Positions 31,317-41,753 of a stretch of DNA of 64,000 bases are shown here, piece after piece. The DNA is from Hortaea werneckii (taxonomy: Eukaryota > Ascomycota > Dothideomycetes > Mycosphaerellales > Teratosphaeriaceae): assembly GCA_037044905.1 (NCBI GenBank), contig JBAOKB010000020.1, forward strand, positions 1,736,001 to 1,800,000, given 5' to 3'. The notes beneath the pieces are model-generated. The model was not told where the DNA came from and did not search any database. It worked only from the letters and a program-made list of their open reading frames with translations. The position numbers and the translations under genes were made by a program. Within the stretch, counting starts at the first letter, position 1. Every line of letters begins with the position of its first letter.

Positions 31317-31967
31317 TCACCTGTATCCGCTGCCTCGCCGGCCTTTACCTCGCCGCGGCGGCGCCCCGTTGCTTGAATGTTCCTCGATTACCTCCACAAT
31401 ATCGTCACCGTCTACTCTCCGCTCGGGACGAGGCAAGTCGTCGACGATGACCGTCTCACGCATACGACTCGGCTGCCGCTGCGCTTGAGAGTCGCGTATT
31501 ATTCGTTCTTGCCGGATGATGCGGTCCCGTTCCCTTCGCGCTGGACTGCGGCTTCGCATCTCGGTTCGACGGCGGCGGCGTGGCGAGCGTGACCGTCGGC
31601 TGTAGTAGTCGTCCTCTTCATATCGGCTGCTGCGGATGAAGCCGCCGCCGTTGCTGAGGGTCCAGAGTAGCCAGAGGATCAGCAGAAAGCCAGCGACGCT
31701 GCCTAGCACGATGCCGACCACGGCGCCGGGGGAGAGCCCAGAGTTGAGGCCTTTGTAGACCGTCGGGATCGCGATGATGTTGCCGTTCGCATCTTGTCGC
31801 GGATGGATGCGGGATAAGATTCGTGGGAAGAGCTCTCTGGCGGTGTGGGAGGCGGAGTCGGCGGCTTGGTTGACTGTGGAGCGGAGCTGTCGTGCGTCGA
31901 GTGCTCGAGTGTCTTGGGAAGAGGGCGGCGACATGATGCGCCGGAGGAGGTGGGGGAGAACAGGCAT
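31317..31967 (-). CDS. Single-pass membrane protein with Arg/Ser-rich tail, about 216 aa
   Basis: Start MPVLPHLLRRIMSPP. An N-terminal Ser/Arg-rich part (1-78) precedes a Gly/Leu transmembrane helix (GAVVGIVLGSVAGFLLILWLLW, about 81-102) and a long basic cytosolic tail with RRSRSPRRRRR and repeated RER/RQER motifs, ending GKGRRGSGYR. The reading frame meets TGA at 31317, but that TGA is inside a perfect donor (AG-GTGAGT). A downstream branch site (AGCTGACT) and acceptor (GTTGTAG, before 31142) would splice to ATGA, which gives the same last residue and stop. So the protein is the same either way, and the 3' end may lie near 31139. The glycine-rich membrane helix followed by an acidic/basic tail resembles fungal wall-sensor-like or Mid2-like proteins only in layout; family not recognised. 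Confidence 0.65.
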   Translation of the reverse strand: MPVLPHLLRRIMSPPSSQDTRALDARQLRSTVNQAADSASHTARELFPRILSRIHPRQDANGNIIAIPTVYKGLNSGLSPGAVVGIVLGSVAGFLLILWLLWTLSNGGGFIRSSRYEEDDYYSRRSRSPRRRRRTEMRSRSPARRERDRIIRQERIIRDSQAQRQPSRMRETVIVDDLPRPERRVDGDDIVEVIEEHSSNGAPPRRGKGRRGSGYR

Positions 31968-32704
31968 CGTGCCTGATTGCAGGCGTCGACGGCCTGGACC
32001 TGCGCTTCACTCCCACTCTAGGGCGGAGGGGGTTGTTGCTCTCAGCAGCTGGTTGTTGCCCTGTACTATAGTCGCACGCCGCCAGCTCCGGCGCTGGCGT
32101 GGTTGCTCAGCGCGGGGCAGGCAATACGCAAGCAACGACCGAGAGACCCCGGATTCCGTCGGCGATTCGAGCTTCCGTGTGGTGACCGGGACAACCCAAG
32201 CGCTTTCTCCAACGCGTGCACCTGAATAATAGACCGCTGCGTGTTGTACAATAGTATTGCTAACGATAGTCGGATGGAAAAAGAGCGACAAGAATGCGGG
32301 CGGGTACGTAGAAGGAAAGACAGAGCAGCTCGAGTTCGGGAGGATGGCGTCGTGCATACGAATACTGCGTGGTGGCTAGCCGCCCGCATGGAATAACGTG
32401 GCCGGAAGATGGCTGGGGATTACACCCACCATCGACCTGACGAAATCATCGACATCATCCACCGACGACATGGCAGATCGACATGCCTATTAAACCGTTG
32501 GCTTCCACAGCTTCGTCGCCGCCTCGATATTAACAGCATTTGCATCTTTTGTTCATGAAGATAAGACGCCATTTCTAGGCTGTTTTGCCGAATGCAGCTC
32601 TATTGTACATACTAGTATCCATCCCAAATTATCCCGCTTCAACGCCTAACATGCTTCGCCGTCCAAACGCCCCAGCAAATATTCCTTTGCCATAACGTCC
32701 TTTC
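31968..32704. other. Intergenic, nothing recognised
   Basis: Upstream of the membrane protein gene, downstream of the lytic-transglycosylase-like gene. ORFs here look like composition artefacts. Confidence 0.5.
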
Positions 32705-33598
32705 TCACTCATCCAATGTGCAGGCAGAAGCCTCACCCGTCAGAGTCCCGATCAAGCGGTTGGCAACGTCGCTAGCATAGCAATGCGTCGCAACGCCCTT
32801 GGAAAGATCCCCGGAAGGATCAATGCTGCCTGAGTTATACCTCCTCGCCGCCTTGAAGAAACTCCCACCCTCCTCCTCTAGCAACTGCTTGAGCCCATCG
32901 CCGGAGTCAGTGCCCTGCACACCGTCAGAGACCATCTGCCTGATCTCCGACGCCGGACATGGGTTCAGTACTCCGCTGGCACTAAACTCCGTGCCAGTGT
33001 TGCACGAGCCGCTGCCCTTGTGACTCTGGAACAGGCCTGGGTTCGTGACGGAGTGTGAGGTCGACCATACTCGCACGCAACCCTTGGACTCCTGCATCAT
33101 GATCGCGAGCGCGAAGCGGGGATCCACGTGGGCTGACCCGGAGACGTGCTTGATAGCGGACTTCACATCGTTGATCTCGTCTGAGGAATCGTTCGCTTGG
33201 TCGAAGAGCGAGCAGGATGTCGCCATGACGAGCTCATTGGCATTCCACAGCTCGTCGAAGGACTTGAAGTCGGACTCGGATGGCCAGCCGTCGTCCGTCG
33301 AGCCGTCACCCGTGTACATCTTGTAGCCGCCTGCTACGGATGCAGTGGCGGGTGCGGCGGTGGACGAGCTCGGCGCTGACCAGGGTTCTGTCGGGGTTTC
33401 ATCAGCAGATGCATTCCAAGCTTGTGAAGGGCGCCACTGTCCATCATCGTAACCTTGTGAAGTTTCCCAGGATGACTCCCGATCAATATAGCCGTCTGTG
33501 TCCCTGAATGAGCTGAAATCGCGAGGGATTTTAGTCAAAGACCTCAGCGGAAGTGCGCTGGCTGTGAGCGCAAAAAGAGGGAGATAGGCAGCAACCAT
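32705..33598 (-). CDS. Secreted lytic-transglycosylase/lysozyme-like protein, 297 aa
   Basis: Single exon. Signal peptide about 1-16 (MVAAYLPLFALTASALP), then a Ser/Thr/Pro-rich spacer to about residue 100, then a lysozyme-fold domain with the SLT signature order: catalytic Glu170 in ALAIMMQESKG, GLFQ (188-191), and ARRYNSGS (251-258). Five Cys in the mature domain (129, 174, 199, 214, 273) plus Cys293 could form disulfides. In bacteria such enzymes cleave peptidoglycan; fungal secreted members are poorly studied and may act on bacterial wall or on chitin-like glycans. This is inferred from motif order only. No GPI signal is seen at the C-terminus, so the protein is probably released. Neighbours give no operon-like hint. 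Confidence 0.8.
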   Translation of the reverse strand: MVAAYLPLFALTASALPLRSLTKIPRDFSSFRDTDGYIDRESSWETSQGYDDGQWRPSQAWNASADETPTEPWSAPSSSTAAPATASVAGGYKMYTGDGSTDDGWPSESDFKSFDELWNANELVMATSCSLFDQANDSSDEINDVKSAIKHVSGSAHVDPRFALAIMMQESKGCVRVWSTSHSVTNPGLFQSHKGSGSCNTGTEFSASGVLNPCPASEIRQMVSDGVQGTDSGDGLKQLLEEEGGSFFKAARRYNSGSIDPSGDLSKGVATHCYASDVANRLIGTLTGEASACTLDE

Positions 33599-34477
33599 TT
33601 TCCCTATGCTCGCGCCTAAGAATGTTTTTAGGATCCGGTATTGAACAACGATCGTGACTTAAAAGAGGACAGTAGGCGATTGGAAGGATGCCTTCTGGAT
33701 CACCATCTGGAACCAGAATACACGCTTTTCTCCTATATATCTTCGCAACGCGCAAGGGCGCAACTACTTTGACATCGCACGCACTCGTTTACAGCAGTTG
33801 GTTACCTAGACACCCATGAAACTTTTTGGTACACTTAGAAATACACTTTAACCATACTGTTCAGTATACGAGAGGTCTCGACTGCTGCGCAAGCCGTAAA
33901 GGGAGCTTGGCGTTCTGAAAGCGGATGGCGAGCGTTGCTCGCAACGGTCATGCTATGGCAACTTGCGCATCAGCAGCGACCGATTCCCCTCTTAAGACTG
34001 AAGAAACGGGTACGCGTCAGAATCGATAGAGCAAGACATATACTAGGAGCAGATACGGAGCCTCAAAGCCACGGAGTGCAGAAGCCCAAAAAGGGAAGGG
34101 CCTCGATACTTTAGATTTGGACTACACATGCACGCATCTAGCACTCAGCGAAGAAGAACAAGAAGTCGCATGTAGTTAAATACTCACTGTATGTGCGAGA
34201 ACCAGATCGATTCAACCGTCTCAGCCTGCTTGATACCTAGGAAAAAGTATTGATGAGTATCTTGTGGTTTTTGATCTATGACCTCGTGCATTCACCCAGC
34301 TAGAACTTCACAAGTGCGAATGGCGATTCTCTATCAGACTATTGCGGAGAAGCTTATTGAGACGAGGTTGCCGTAGCAGCTAAACAAAACGTGTCGCCGC
34401 GCTTGTGACAAGCATTGGCACTCGCTACGCTCATAGATCGTGTAGAGGAAAGAAATCTGGTGTTGCGGAACTATCTT
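33599..34477. other. Intergenic, about 0.9 kb, nothing recognised
   Basis: Upstream region of the lytic-transglycosylase-like gene and downstream of the ABC-class ATPase gene; no coding signal seen. Confidence 0.5.
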
Positions 34478-36633
34478 CTACCTGTTGACGGAAACTCCTC
34501 GCATCCGAGACAAGGCGGCGGCAAACTCAAGCCCCCTAGCACCGACTAGGTCGCCGTGTGCCAAGTTGGTCGGCAGACAATTCTCCACGCCTAGCCTGTT
34601 GCTCATGGTCTCTATGAGGCTGGCTAGGGGGGATCTATTATCTCGTTAGCTGGCCCTAACAACGATGCAAAAAAGATTGGGACATGGTCAACTTACGCGT
34701 TCGCGGCAGTCTTACCTGCGACCTGCTCCAAGAGAACGGCAATCGTGCGGGACTGCCCGACTTCGACTAGCTGGTCGATACCGCTCAGATCAATACCCGC
34801 CTCGGCTTCGGACGGATCATCCACAGGATTACGGGCTTGCGGCTTCATGGAGATGAAACCTTTCCGCATAGCGAACGGTGATCGTGTGCCAGCCAAGTTC
34901 ACCTGGATGTTGCGCGCAGGTACTGAGCCGTATGTCTTGTCTTCAGTCACCATGCTTGGGTACTGCTGCACGACTGCCTTGGCATCGGCAGTGATGGCTC
35001 GAGGGACGTAGCCCTCCATGGCTATAACCTGGTCTGCCACCGAAAGCCAATCTCCGAGCCCTCCGATGACGATTACGGTGCTAACGCCGTGTTGAGTGAA
35101 TAGTGACCTGGCCTTAGCAACGAGAGGTTGGATAGGCTCGTTACGGATCAATGTCTGCATCCTTACATCGCGAACGAGCAGGTTAGTTGCGCTAGAGTCT
35201 TCATCAATCAAAAGCGACTTGCAGCCGACTTCCAGAGCCTCCTGAATATTTGTTGCCATTGACGTCGAGCCAGAAGCATCGTCGGTTGAGAAATTCTTGG
35301 TGTCGCGACCGCCAGGAAGGTTTCGAATGAATGGGCTTATGTCCACCGATGACACTGCCCTCCCGTCTTCCGCACGGATCTTGACGGCTGTCGGATCGGT
35401 CACGATGAGTTCGCGTCCGTCACCGGGAATGTGATTGTAGATTCCGAGCTGAATAGCTTCAAGCAAAGTAGACTTGCCGTGGAAGCCGCCGCCAGTAAGA
35501 AGCGTGATGCCACGAGCAACACCCATACCAGAGACAGTAGAGCCATCTGGCAGGGAAAATGACACCTCGAGCTCTTTTGGAGACTGAAAGCGTATTGCCT
35601 TCTTCGAATCCATGGGGGCGGCAGAAGCTCCAGAAGCACGCGGCAAGATGGCGCCATTGGCGACAAACGCGATCAGATTCGCAGGCGCCAGCTGTGCCCT
35701 GAGAGCAGATTGGTTCTCAACGGAGATGACGTGCTGTCCGAGTTTGGTCTGGTCCAGGTTGCCATACAATAAGGACTGCTGCACCAACTCGACAACGTTC
35801 ACAGCAAGGATCTGCCACGCTTGCTGGCCCAGCACCGTCCTCCCAGCAGCTGGTAGACTGGTTGTGAATCTCAGCTCAATGGTCTCTCCACCGCTACTGA
35901 TCATCGCGCTGGTACGCGGTAGCACCTCCTGGCCCGGAGCGTTGATGTTGAAGGCACCGCCTTTGGGACCACTCCATCCGCCGCCACCGCCAGCATTGGG
36001 GCCTTGGTCCATGTGCTTTGAGCGAATGATGGATGCACAGACTCGAGTCACGTAGTCACATAGCGCAATGCGACTGATATCGGATTGCAGGAATTCCTTA
36101 GGAAGGCCTGTTTGCTGCCATGGCATAATCGCACGCACTCTAGAAGGTGAAGCAAAAGCATCACCTTGAACATGATCGACTGAAAGGGTAAAGGAAGGCC
36201 CGGTGTGCTCATACTTGCCATACAGCCTCTTGTAGGCACCTGCGAGAACTCAGTCTTACTGCTCGTCTGTTGAAGGCGAGTGCATTTGGTCGCCAGATGT
36301 CTCTCGATGTGGGATGTGGTCGAGACGACGAACAAGCTTTAGGGAAGGGTTAATGCCAAGCCTACCGTATTGCTGCCCGTCGATGCTTTTCAAATCATTC
36401 GTGAGCTGCTTCCAGTCCCTTGTGCCGCCTGCTTGTGGCATTGAATCGTCCATCATGGGCGGGCCCTGTCCATAGGCGTCACCGGCAGGGCCTCCACCAC
36501 GTCCGCGGCCACCGCCGCCATACTTTGCCCGAAAGTAGGCTCCTCTGCCACGGCCACGTCCTGCAACGGAGGTCAGCTCACCAGAGCCGACTTGGAGAGT
36601 GGAGATGAGGCGTTTTCCAAGCGTACCTGACAT
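34478..36633 (-). CDS. Predicted ABC-class P-loop ATPase (PF09818-type)
   Basis: Model complement(36627..36633, 36366..36560, 34697..36239, 34478..34634), 633 aa. Coding exon 1 is just 7 nt (ATGTCAG); splicing gives MSGRGRGRGAYFRAKYGGG, an RGG-like N-terminus. Intron 2 (GTAGGC...CGCAG) joins DGQQYG-AYKRLYGKYEHTGPSFTL. The core shows the family motifs: VDHVQGDAFASPSRVRAIMP, a P-loop-like LLTGGGFHGKSTLLEAIQ, DASGSTSMATNIQEALE and LLIDEDSSATNLLVRD (Walker B). The last intron has a perfect GTAAGT donor overlapping an in-frame TAA, a GCTAACG branch and TAG acceptor; it adds 52 residues ending ARGLEFAAALSRMRGVSVNR, a segment seen at the end of bacterial and fungal homologues as I recall them. The family is widespread but its cellular role is not established; an RNA link is suggested only by the RGG start. 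Confidence 0.85.
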
Positions 36634-36970
36634 TTTTATCGTAATGAGTGAATGCCAGTGCTTACTGGACCCCAGGGAACGTTAGTATTATCTGTCAAGC
36701 GATTTTGACTTTGTCGTCAGCAGGTGGTCGAGACGCGCAGTGATGCACGAGCAAAGAGTGGCGCCCCAGTCGGCACGCACTAGCGCTAAATTTTCACTCT
36801 ATCCCGGTAGCCCCCGTCTCACAAACATCGCCAATCTCAGGATACACCGCAAGTGAGAAACGCTAATATCTTGGTTTGATTCGCCAGTAGGCGCGTGTGT
36901 GTGCACAGCTGGCCGCGATCATTAGGCTTATATCTGCCGTTCTGGTGTGTTTACCGCCCGCGCGTCTCCG
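36634..36970. other. Short divergent promoter region
   Basis: 336 bp between divergent start codons of the ABC-class ATPase gene and the SS18/Snf11-like gene; likely holds both promoters. Confidence 0.5.
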
Positions 36971-38075
36971 ATGAACTCAGTGGCGTCAGCGCCGCCCTTC
37001 CCTCCAGGCGGCTTTGGAGGCTTCAACCACCAAAATAACTATTACGGAAACGGTGGGCCTGCGACTCCGCAGCAACAGATCAATGTACCTGGACCGAGTC
37101 AAGCTTTCGCGGGCCCCGGTTACCAGCAGAATGGCGGCAATCCTGCGCAGAAGATGGCAGCGATGCCGCCGTCCATGATGCAGCCTTTTGGTGAGTGACG
37201 CCTGCCCACCCACGTTGCTGCTGAGGTGCATGTCGCTCCCGGCATGCCGGCACTTCCTCAGCCTTGCAGGTCCCAACCCAATCGTCCTTGCCTTCCCTTA
37301 TATTACCTAGACTCTCGGCTGACTGAGTGATACGATAGGCCAACAACCAAGCCCCTTCACCACTGCACCGTTTGGCCAGGCGTTACCTGCACACGCGCCA
37401 GCGGCACCACTCCCGGCGCATCAGCAGCAACAGCAGCACTTCAGACAAAGCTCTAGCGCGTCTCCGCGCCCCGTGCTATCACCTAATAATGTCGGCTTCC
37501 CGCAGCAATCGGTCCAGCAATCACCTTCCAACCGGTACCCCATGGCTGCTCCTCCCTTACCCCAGTCTCCTGCCCATGCGCAGCAGCCTGCAGGCAGTAG
37601 CGCATCACCAGTGCCCGGCACGCCACAGTCGCCCGGCAGCCAAGGCAGGGAACAACAGAGGATAGCACTACTGCTGGACATTAACATGGACTTGCTGCAA
37701 GAAGTTCACCGTCTTCAAGCCCAGGGCAAGGGCGGTGCCATAAGTCCTCAGCAAATGGCACAGCTGAAGAACGAAGGGAAGCAGGCCGACATGGCTTCCG
37801 AAGAGTACATGCAGGTGCTCCGGCGAGTCCAAGCTAACCTTGCATACCTGATGCCCAAGGCGCAGAACGACAACGCCAAGACGCCTCCAGGTCCCGCACA
37901 TATGACTCCGCCGCCGCACATGCCGCATATGCAGTCAAAATATGATCAGCTGTCCGAGCTGTTCGCTGGCTGGCAAGGTTATGACAGACGACAGTCGGGC
38001 ACAACATCTGGAAGCCCGCAGCCAAACGGAGCGTTTGGTGCTGCGTTTACCTCTGCGGGTGGGACGCCTGCGTGA
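36971..38075 (+). CDS. SS18/Snf11-like (SSXT) chromatin-remodelling subunit
   Basis: Model join(36971..37190, 37339..38075), 318 aa. The intron has donor GTGAGT and acceptor GATAG, splits a Gly codon and joins MMQPFG-GQQPSPF. The N-terminal half is Pro/Gln/Ala/Ser-rich with a short poly-Gln. The conserved block IALLLDINMDLLQEVHRLQAQGKGG...ASEEYMQVLRRVQANLAYLMPKA has the spacing of the SNH domain of SS18 and of yeast Snf11 (Leu-Leu-Asp, then dyad-rich helix, then L-x-R-x-x-x-N-L-x-Y-L). SNH proteins are small subunits of SWI/SNF complexes that contact the catalytic ATPase. Fungal members are often called glutamine-repeat or SSXT proteins. A Ser/Gly/Pro-rich tail follows. The SNH call rests on residue pattern; the exact complex is inferred. 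Confidence 0.75.
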
Positions 38076-39345
38076 TATGCACGAAAAGGAAACTCGAGTC
38101 TGGATGCACCTGTATAAATGTTCATGTCCTTCGAAAGCGTAGAGTTCAGAGGCGCTGGTAGGCAGTCTACGGAATCACTCATCTTCAAGGTTAGTTATTT
38201 GACGTCCGCAACGGCAATGGCAGATGTTTGGGGGTCAGGGAGGTAATGGCCGGCGTTCTAGTATGTACTTCACGACTGTAGATTATCTTCGGTGGCTCTC
38301 GAAGACGAGCCATCACAATTGTTCACATCGGCATTTTCTATCTACGCAATAGAGCCAGCGATGGCTTTTGTACCACATGTTTGCGTTGCGTCGAGGGCCT
38401 TTGAGTGGGAGGAAGCGACACCTCCCTTTACAAGACAATACAGCTGGAACTGCATCATGACCATCTTGTCCATGTTATCGCAGGACGGCCCGAATGATCA
38501 ACACAGCCAACGCATGGAGCAAGCAGCATACCTGCACGTGCCAGTGTTTAAAGGACGGGGCGAAGCACTCGGACGGTGTAACGCACAGCGCACGGATATC
38601 ATGCCTCACAGGCCGAAGTTACCGACGAACTTGGCGCTGAGCCGCATCCTTCACTACCGTGACCGGACGACTTGGTCGTTGCGCACACGTTACACGATGG
38701 CTGATTTCCGCAAAACGATGCCGGTGATTAACATGCAGCTGATTCTATAGATGTGTTGCGCTTCTCACAGCTGTTTCAGAGATGAACATTACCTACCTAG
38801 GTATGTCTCTGTCGTGTCCTGCCCTCCATGATCATCAAGCCCCACGATCCCCAGAAAGTATACTAGCACAGGGCTCAGCCGCTGTCGAAAGAATTGTCCG
38901 AATTCCATGAGGTCACAGATGAAGGAACAATGCTTCTAGTCGATAATCCGCAGCAGACACTACACAGCCTAATCCGCGGGTTACCAAAGTTCGTCTTGCA
39001 CAGCACAAACAGCCAAGCATCCATTCCGATCAAAGCGTTACCAGAGCATCGCGTGTTCATCTCCCTGCCTTCTCCGCACATTCTAATTGGGTCTCATGGT
39101 GGTGTGTGGGGTAACAAAGGATCTTGCCGAGAGGCGCAGACACGCTACCGCGGAAGCTGTTAACCCAAAGAGTCAAATGACGATGAGACTGTGTCTGTAT
39201 ACTTAAGCTCCCAAGTGCCTATCCTACTGCGGTATTTTCGACATCATACGAAGATCATTACTTTTCTCCTGCAACCAACAACTACTTCACAAGTGATCAA
39301 CCTTTAAGCATTGCAACAAACATCAATCAACAAAGCGCGCCTGGC
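38076..39345. other. Intergenic, about 1.3 kb, nothing recognised
   Basis: One 152-codon ORF (38292-38750) has no domain-like content and is not called. Holds the promoter of the stomatin gene; pyrimidine/CA-rich leader before 39346. Confidence 0.5.
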
Positions 39346-40484
39346 ATGAATGGTAACACCGCCGACGAAACCACCTCGAAGGCACCGCTAGACGGTGAGC
39401 AAAATGGCGCACGCCGCGAGGACCGTAGCAACGACCGCATCGTGAAAGTCCAGCCTCCAAAGAGAGAGGACTTGCAGCCATCTTACGCGCAAGTCATCAA
39501 GCCAGATAGCGAGGACGCCAGCCAGCATGGATGGTATGGAGGCATGATCAACACATTGGGCGCTCTGATCGGTAACTGCGGTGCCATTCCTTGCTGCATC
39601 GTCTGCCCCAACCGTAAGTCATCACTTCACTCTTGACAGTCGCATCGACGAACAAAACTGACAACTACCTCTCAGCCTACAAGCCTGTCGCCCAGGGCAA
39701 CGTCGGCCTGGTCACGAAATTCGGTCGCTTCGCTCGCGCCGTCGACCCGGGTCTCGTGAAGATCAACCCGCTCTCCGAGCAACTCGTCCAGATCGATGTC
39801 AAGATCCAAATCGTCGAGGTGCCCAAGCAGGTGTGCATGACCAAGGACAACGTCAACCTGACCCTCACCTCGGTCATCTACTACCACATCACCTCACCCC
39901 ACAAGGCCGCGTTCGGCATCTCCAACATCCGCCAGGCGCTCATTGAGCGCACACAGACAACCCTGCGCCACGTCATCGGCGCGCGCATCCTGCAGGACGT
40001 CATCGAGCGCCGCGAGGAGATCGCCCAGAGCATCAAGGAGATCATCGACGACACGGCCTCAGGCTGGGGTGTCGAAGTGGAGAGCATGCTGATCAAGGAC
40101 CTGATCTTCGACCAAGGACTGCAGGACTCGCTGTCGATGGCGGCGCAGTCCAAGCGCACGGGTGAAGCGAAAGTCATCACGGCACGCGCCGAAGTCGAGA
40201 GCGCCAAGCTCATGCGCCAGGCCGCCGACATCCTGTCCAGCGCGCCCGCCATGCAGATCCGCTACCTCGAGGCCATGCAGTCCATGGCCAAGTCGTCCAA
40301 CAGCAAGGTCATCTTCATGCCGGGGCCCGGCAACAGCGTCGGCCAGGACATCAAGGCGACGGAAGATGTGGGCGAGGGTCCCAGTAGCTACCAGGGCAAC
40401 CAGCACAACACCGGCAACAGTGAGTTCGACGGCCACGGCAGCTTCCAGAACGCCGTGAACGCTCGCGTTGTGGAGAATATGTAA
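39346..40484 (+). CDS. Stomatin-family SPFH/band-7 membrane protein
   Basis: Model join(39346..39613, 39676..40484), 358 aa. Intron GTAAGT...CTCAG, joining IVCPN-P-YKPVAQGNVGLVTKFGRF. Residues 1-65 are polar; a hydrophobic hairpin (GMINTLGALIGNCGAIPCCIVCPNPY) with several Cys, possible palmitoylation sites, precedes the SPFH domain (QGNVGLVTKFGRFARAVDPGL to about residue 260). SVIYYHITSPHKAAFGISNIRQALIERTQTTLRHVIGARILQDVIERREEI is strongly stomatin-like. EAKVITARAEVESAKLMRQAADILSS is the following coiled coil. Stomatins oligomerise on the cytosolic face of membrane microdomains. The Gly/Asn-rich tail is variable. Codon use in exon 2 is markedly GC3-rich, which suggests high expression. Confidence 0.93.
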
Positions 40485-40935
40485 ACTGAGACTTTTTCTC
40501 TTCGCGTAGGTTCGGGAGTGAGATGGTAGTGACGGATACGCAATATCACGCGGCGGTGGAAGCAAGGGCAGACGGAACGGGCCACATTTACGATCTACGA
40601 TTACCATTCACGCAGGATACCCTGGTTACTACATAGTCACATGTTAATCATTCGATGTTTTTTTACTCCGCTTATTTGATTTGGCTTAGATATACACATT
40701 GTCCACTTGGCATGGCCTGTGTGAAATGTCTCACCCAAGATTTCTCCCTATTTCGCAGTTTGCTGCATAGATGCGCCTTCTCACAGGTCGCTTGTTCATA
40801 CTTCGGCTGCAGTCAGTCCTCGCCACTGTGCGGCAGCGCTTATCTTCTTCCATGACTGCTTGTGCAGCTTCCCACTCCATGCCTGCAGGTGTGGTGATCA
40901 ATGCAAGGATGGAGGCGCGAGAGAAGCACAACGCC
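40485..40935. other. Intergenic between convergent genes
   Basis: 3' ends of the stomatin gene (plus) and the 195-aa gene (minus); nothing recognised. Confidence 0.5.
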
Positions 40936-41753
40936 TCACTTGAGCTTGCTAGCGTCGAACTGGAACTCCGCCTCCTTCAGAATCTTGCTCAAGCGCTCGT
41001 TATAATGCTGCTCGGCGGTCTTGGTATTGTCGACCTTGTGAAGATCTTTAGCGAGCATGGCCAGGCGCTGCAGCCCTTTCTCCACGTCTTCCTCGGCGAA
41101 ACCCTCCCAGGCCGAAGCCTCCGGGAAGACTGGTCCATCGCCGAAGTAATCGTCCTCAGTGTGGTGGTCTGGAGTCGGAGTGGCCAGATCGTGCGTATCA
41201 TTGGTTTCGTTGTAGGCTGCTACAGTAGGGGTGGACGTCAATGGGGGCTGCTCGCTGCTCACGTTCTCAAACATGCTCGCTTGCGCCTTCCCGCTGCTCG
41301 CGCTGCTAATAAAGACGTTATGGTGCTTACCTTTGATTTCGTTGACAGAGGATGGCGGGGTCACAGTGACCATTTGCCCAAGCTTGGCGAGAAGAGCGTC
41401 GCTGTCGACCAGAGGCAGCTCTCCAATCTGCACCGTGTCTGTTAGCACAGCGCCATGGCAACATGTCGGAGCTAATTGGCATGGATTTACCTCAGAGCGG
41501 GTATAGGGGGTGTTGATGGGAGGATTCGGGTAGTTGAAGCTGCGGTTGCTCTCCACCGTCTCCTGGGTGACTTCGGTGATGACGGTGGTGTCGCTATCAG
41601 AGCGAGGGCGGCCCCCAGTAGACATGGTCTTGGGGTATCCTGGCGAAGCTGTTGCAAGTTAGGACCATACTATATAGGTCTAAAAGGGGAATGGCTAGTC
41701 TCACACTGGCCGGAGCCATCACCCTTGTTGTTGTCGTTGCTGTCACTCGCCAT
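40936..41753 (-). CDS. Acidic protein of unknown function, 195 aa, four exons
   Basis: Hand-built model complement(41705..41753, 41491..41648, 41331..41427, 40936..41219). Exon 1 is MASDSNDNNKGDGSGQ; introns: GTGAGA...CAACAG with branch CCTAAC; GTAAAT...GTGCAG with branch GCTAAC; GTAAGC...TGTAG. The second and third introns contain no in-frame stop, so the unspliced ORF hides them. The spliced protein reads ...SPGYPKTMSTGGRPRSDSDTT..., ...PYTRSE-IGELPLVDSD..., ...SSVNEIK-A-AYNETND.... The C-terminal 60 residues are helical (WEGFAEEDVEKGLQRLAMLAKDLHKVD and EQHYNERLSKILKEAEFQFD). No known domain or targeting signal recognised. If the first intron is not used, translation could start at the internal MSTGG (41625), which is what the long ORF shows. 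Confidence 0.65.

Noticed and set aside
31774..32229. 151-codon plus-strand ORF opposite the Arg/Ser-rich membrane protein
   Set aside because: Trp/Arg-rich antisense of Pro/Ser codons; no features.
38292..38750. 152-codon plus-strand ORF
   Set aside because: No domain, no helpful composition, and isolated in a long intergenic stretch; likely chance.
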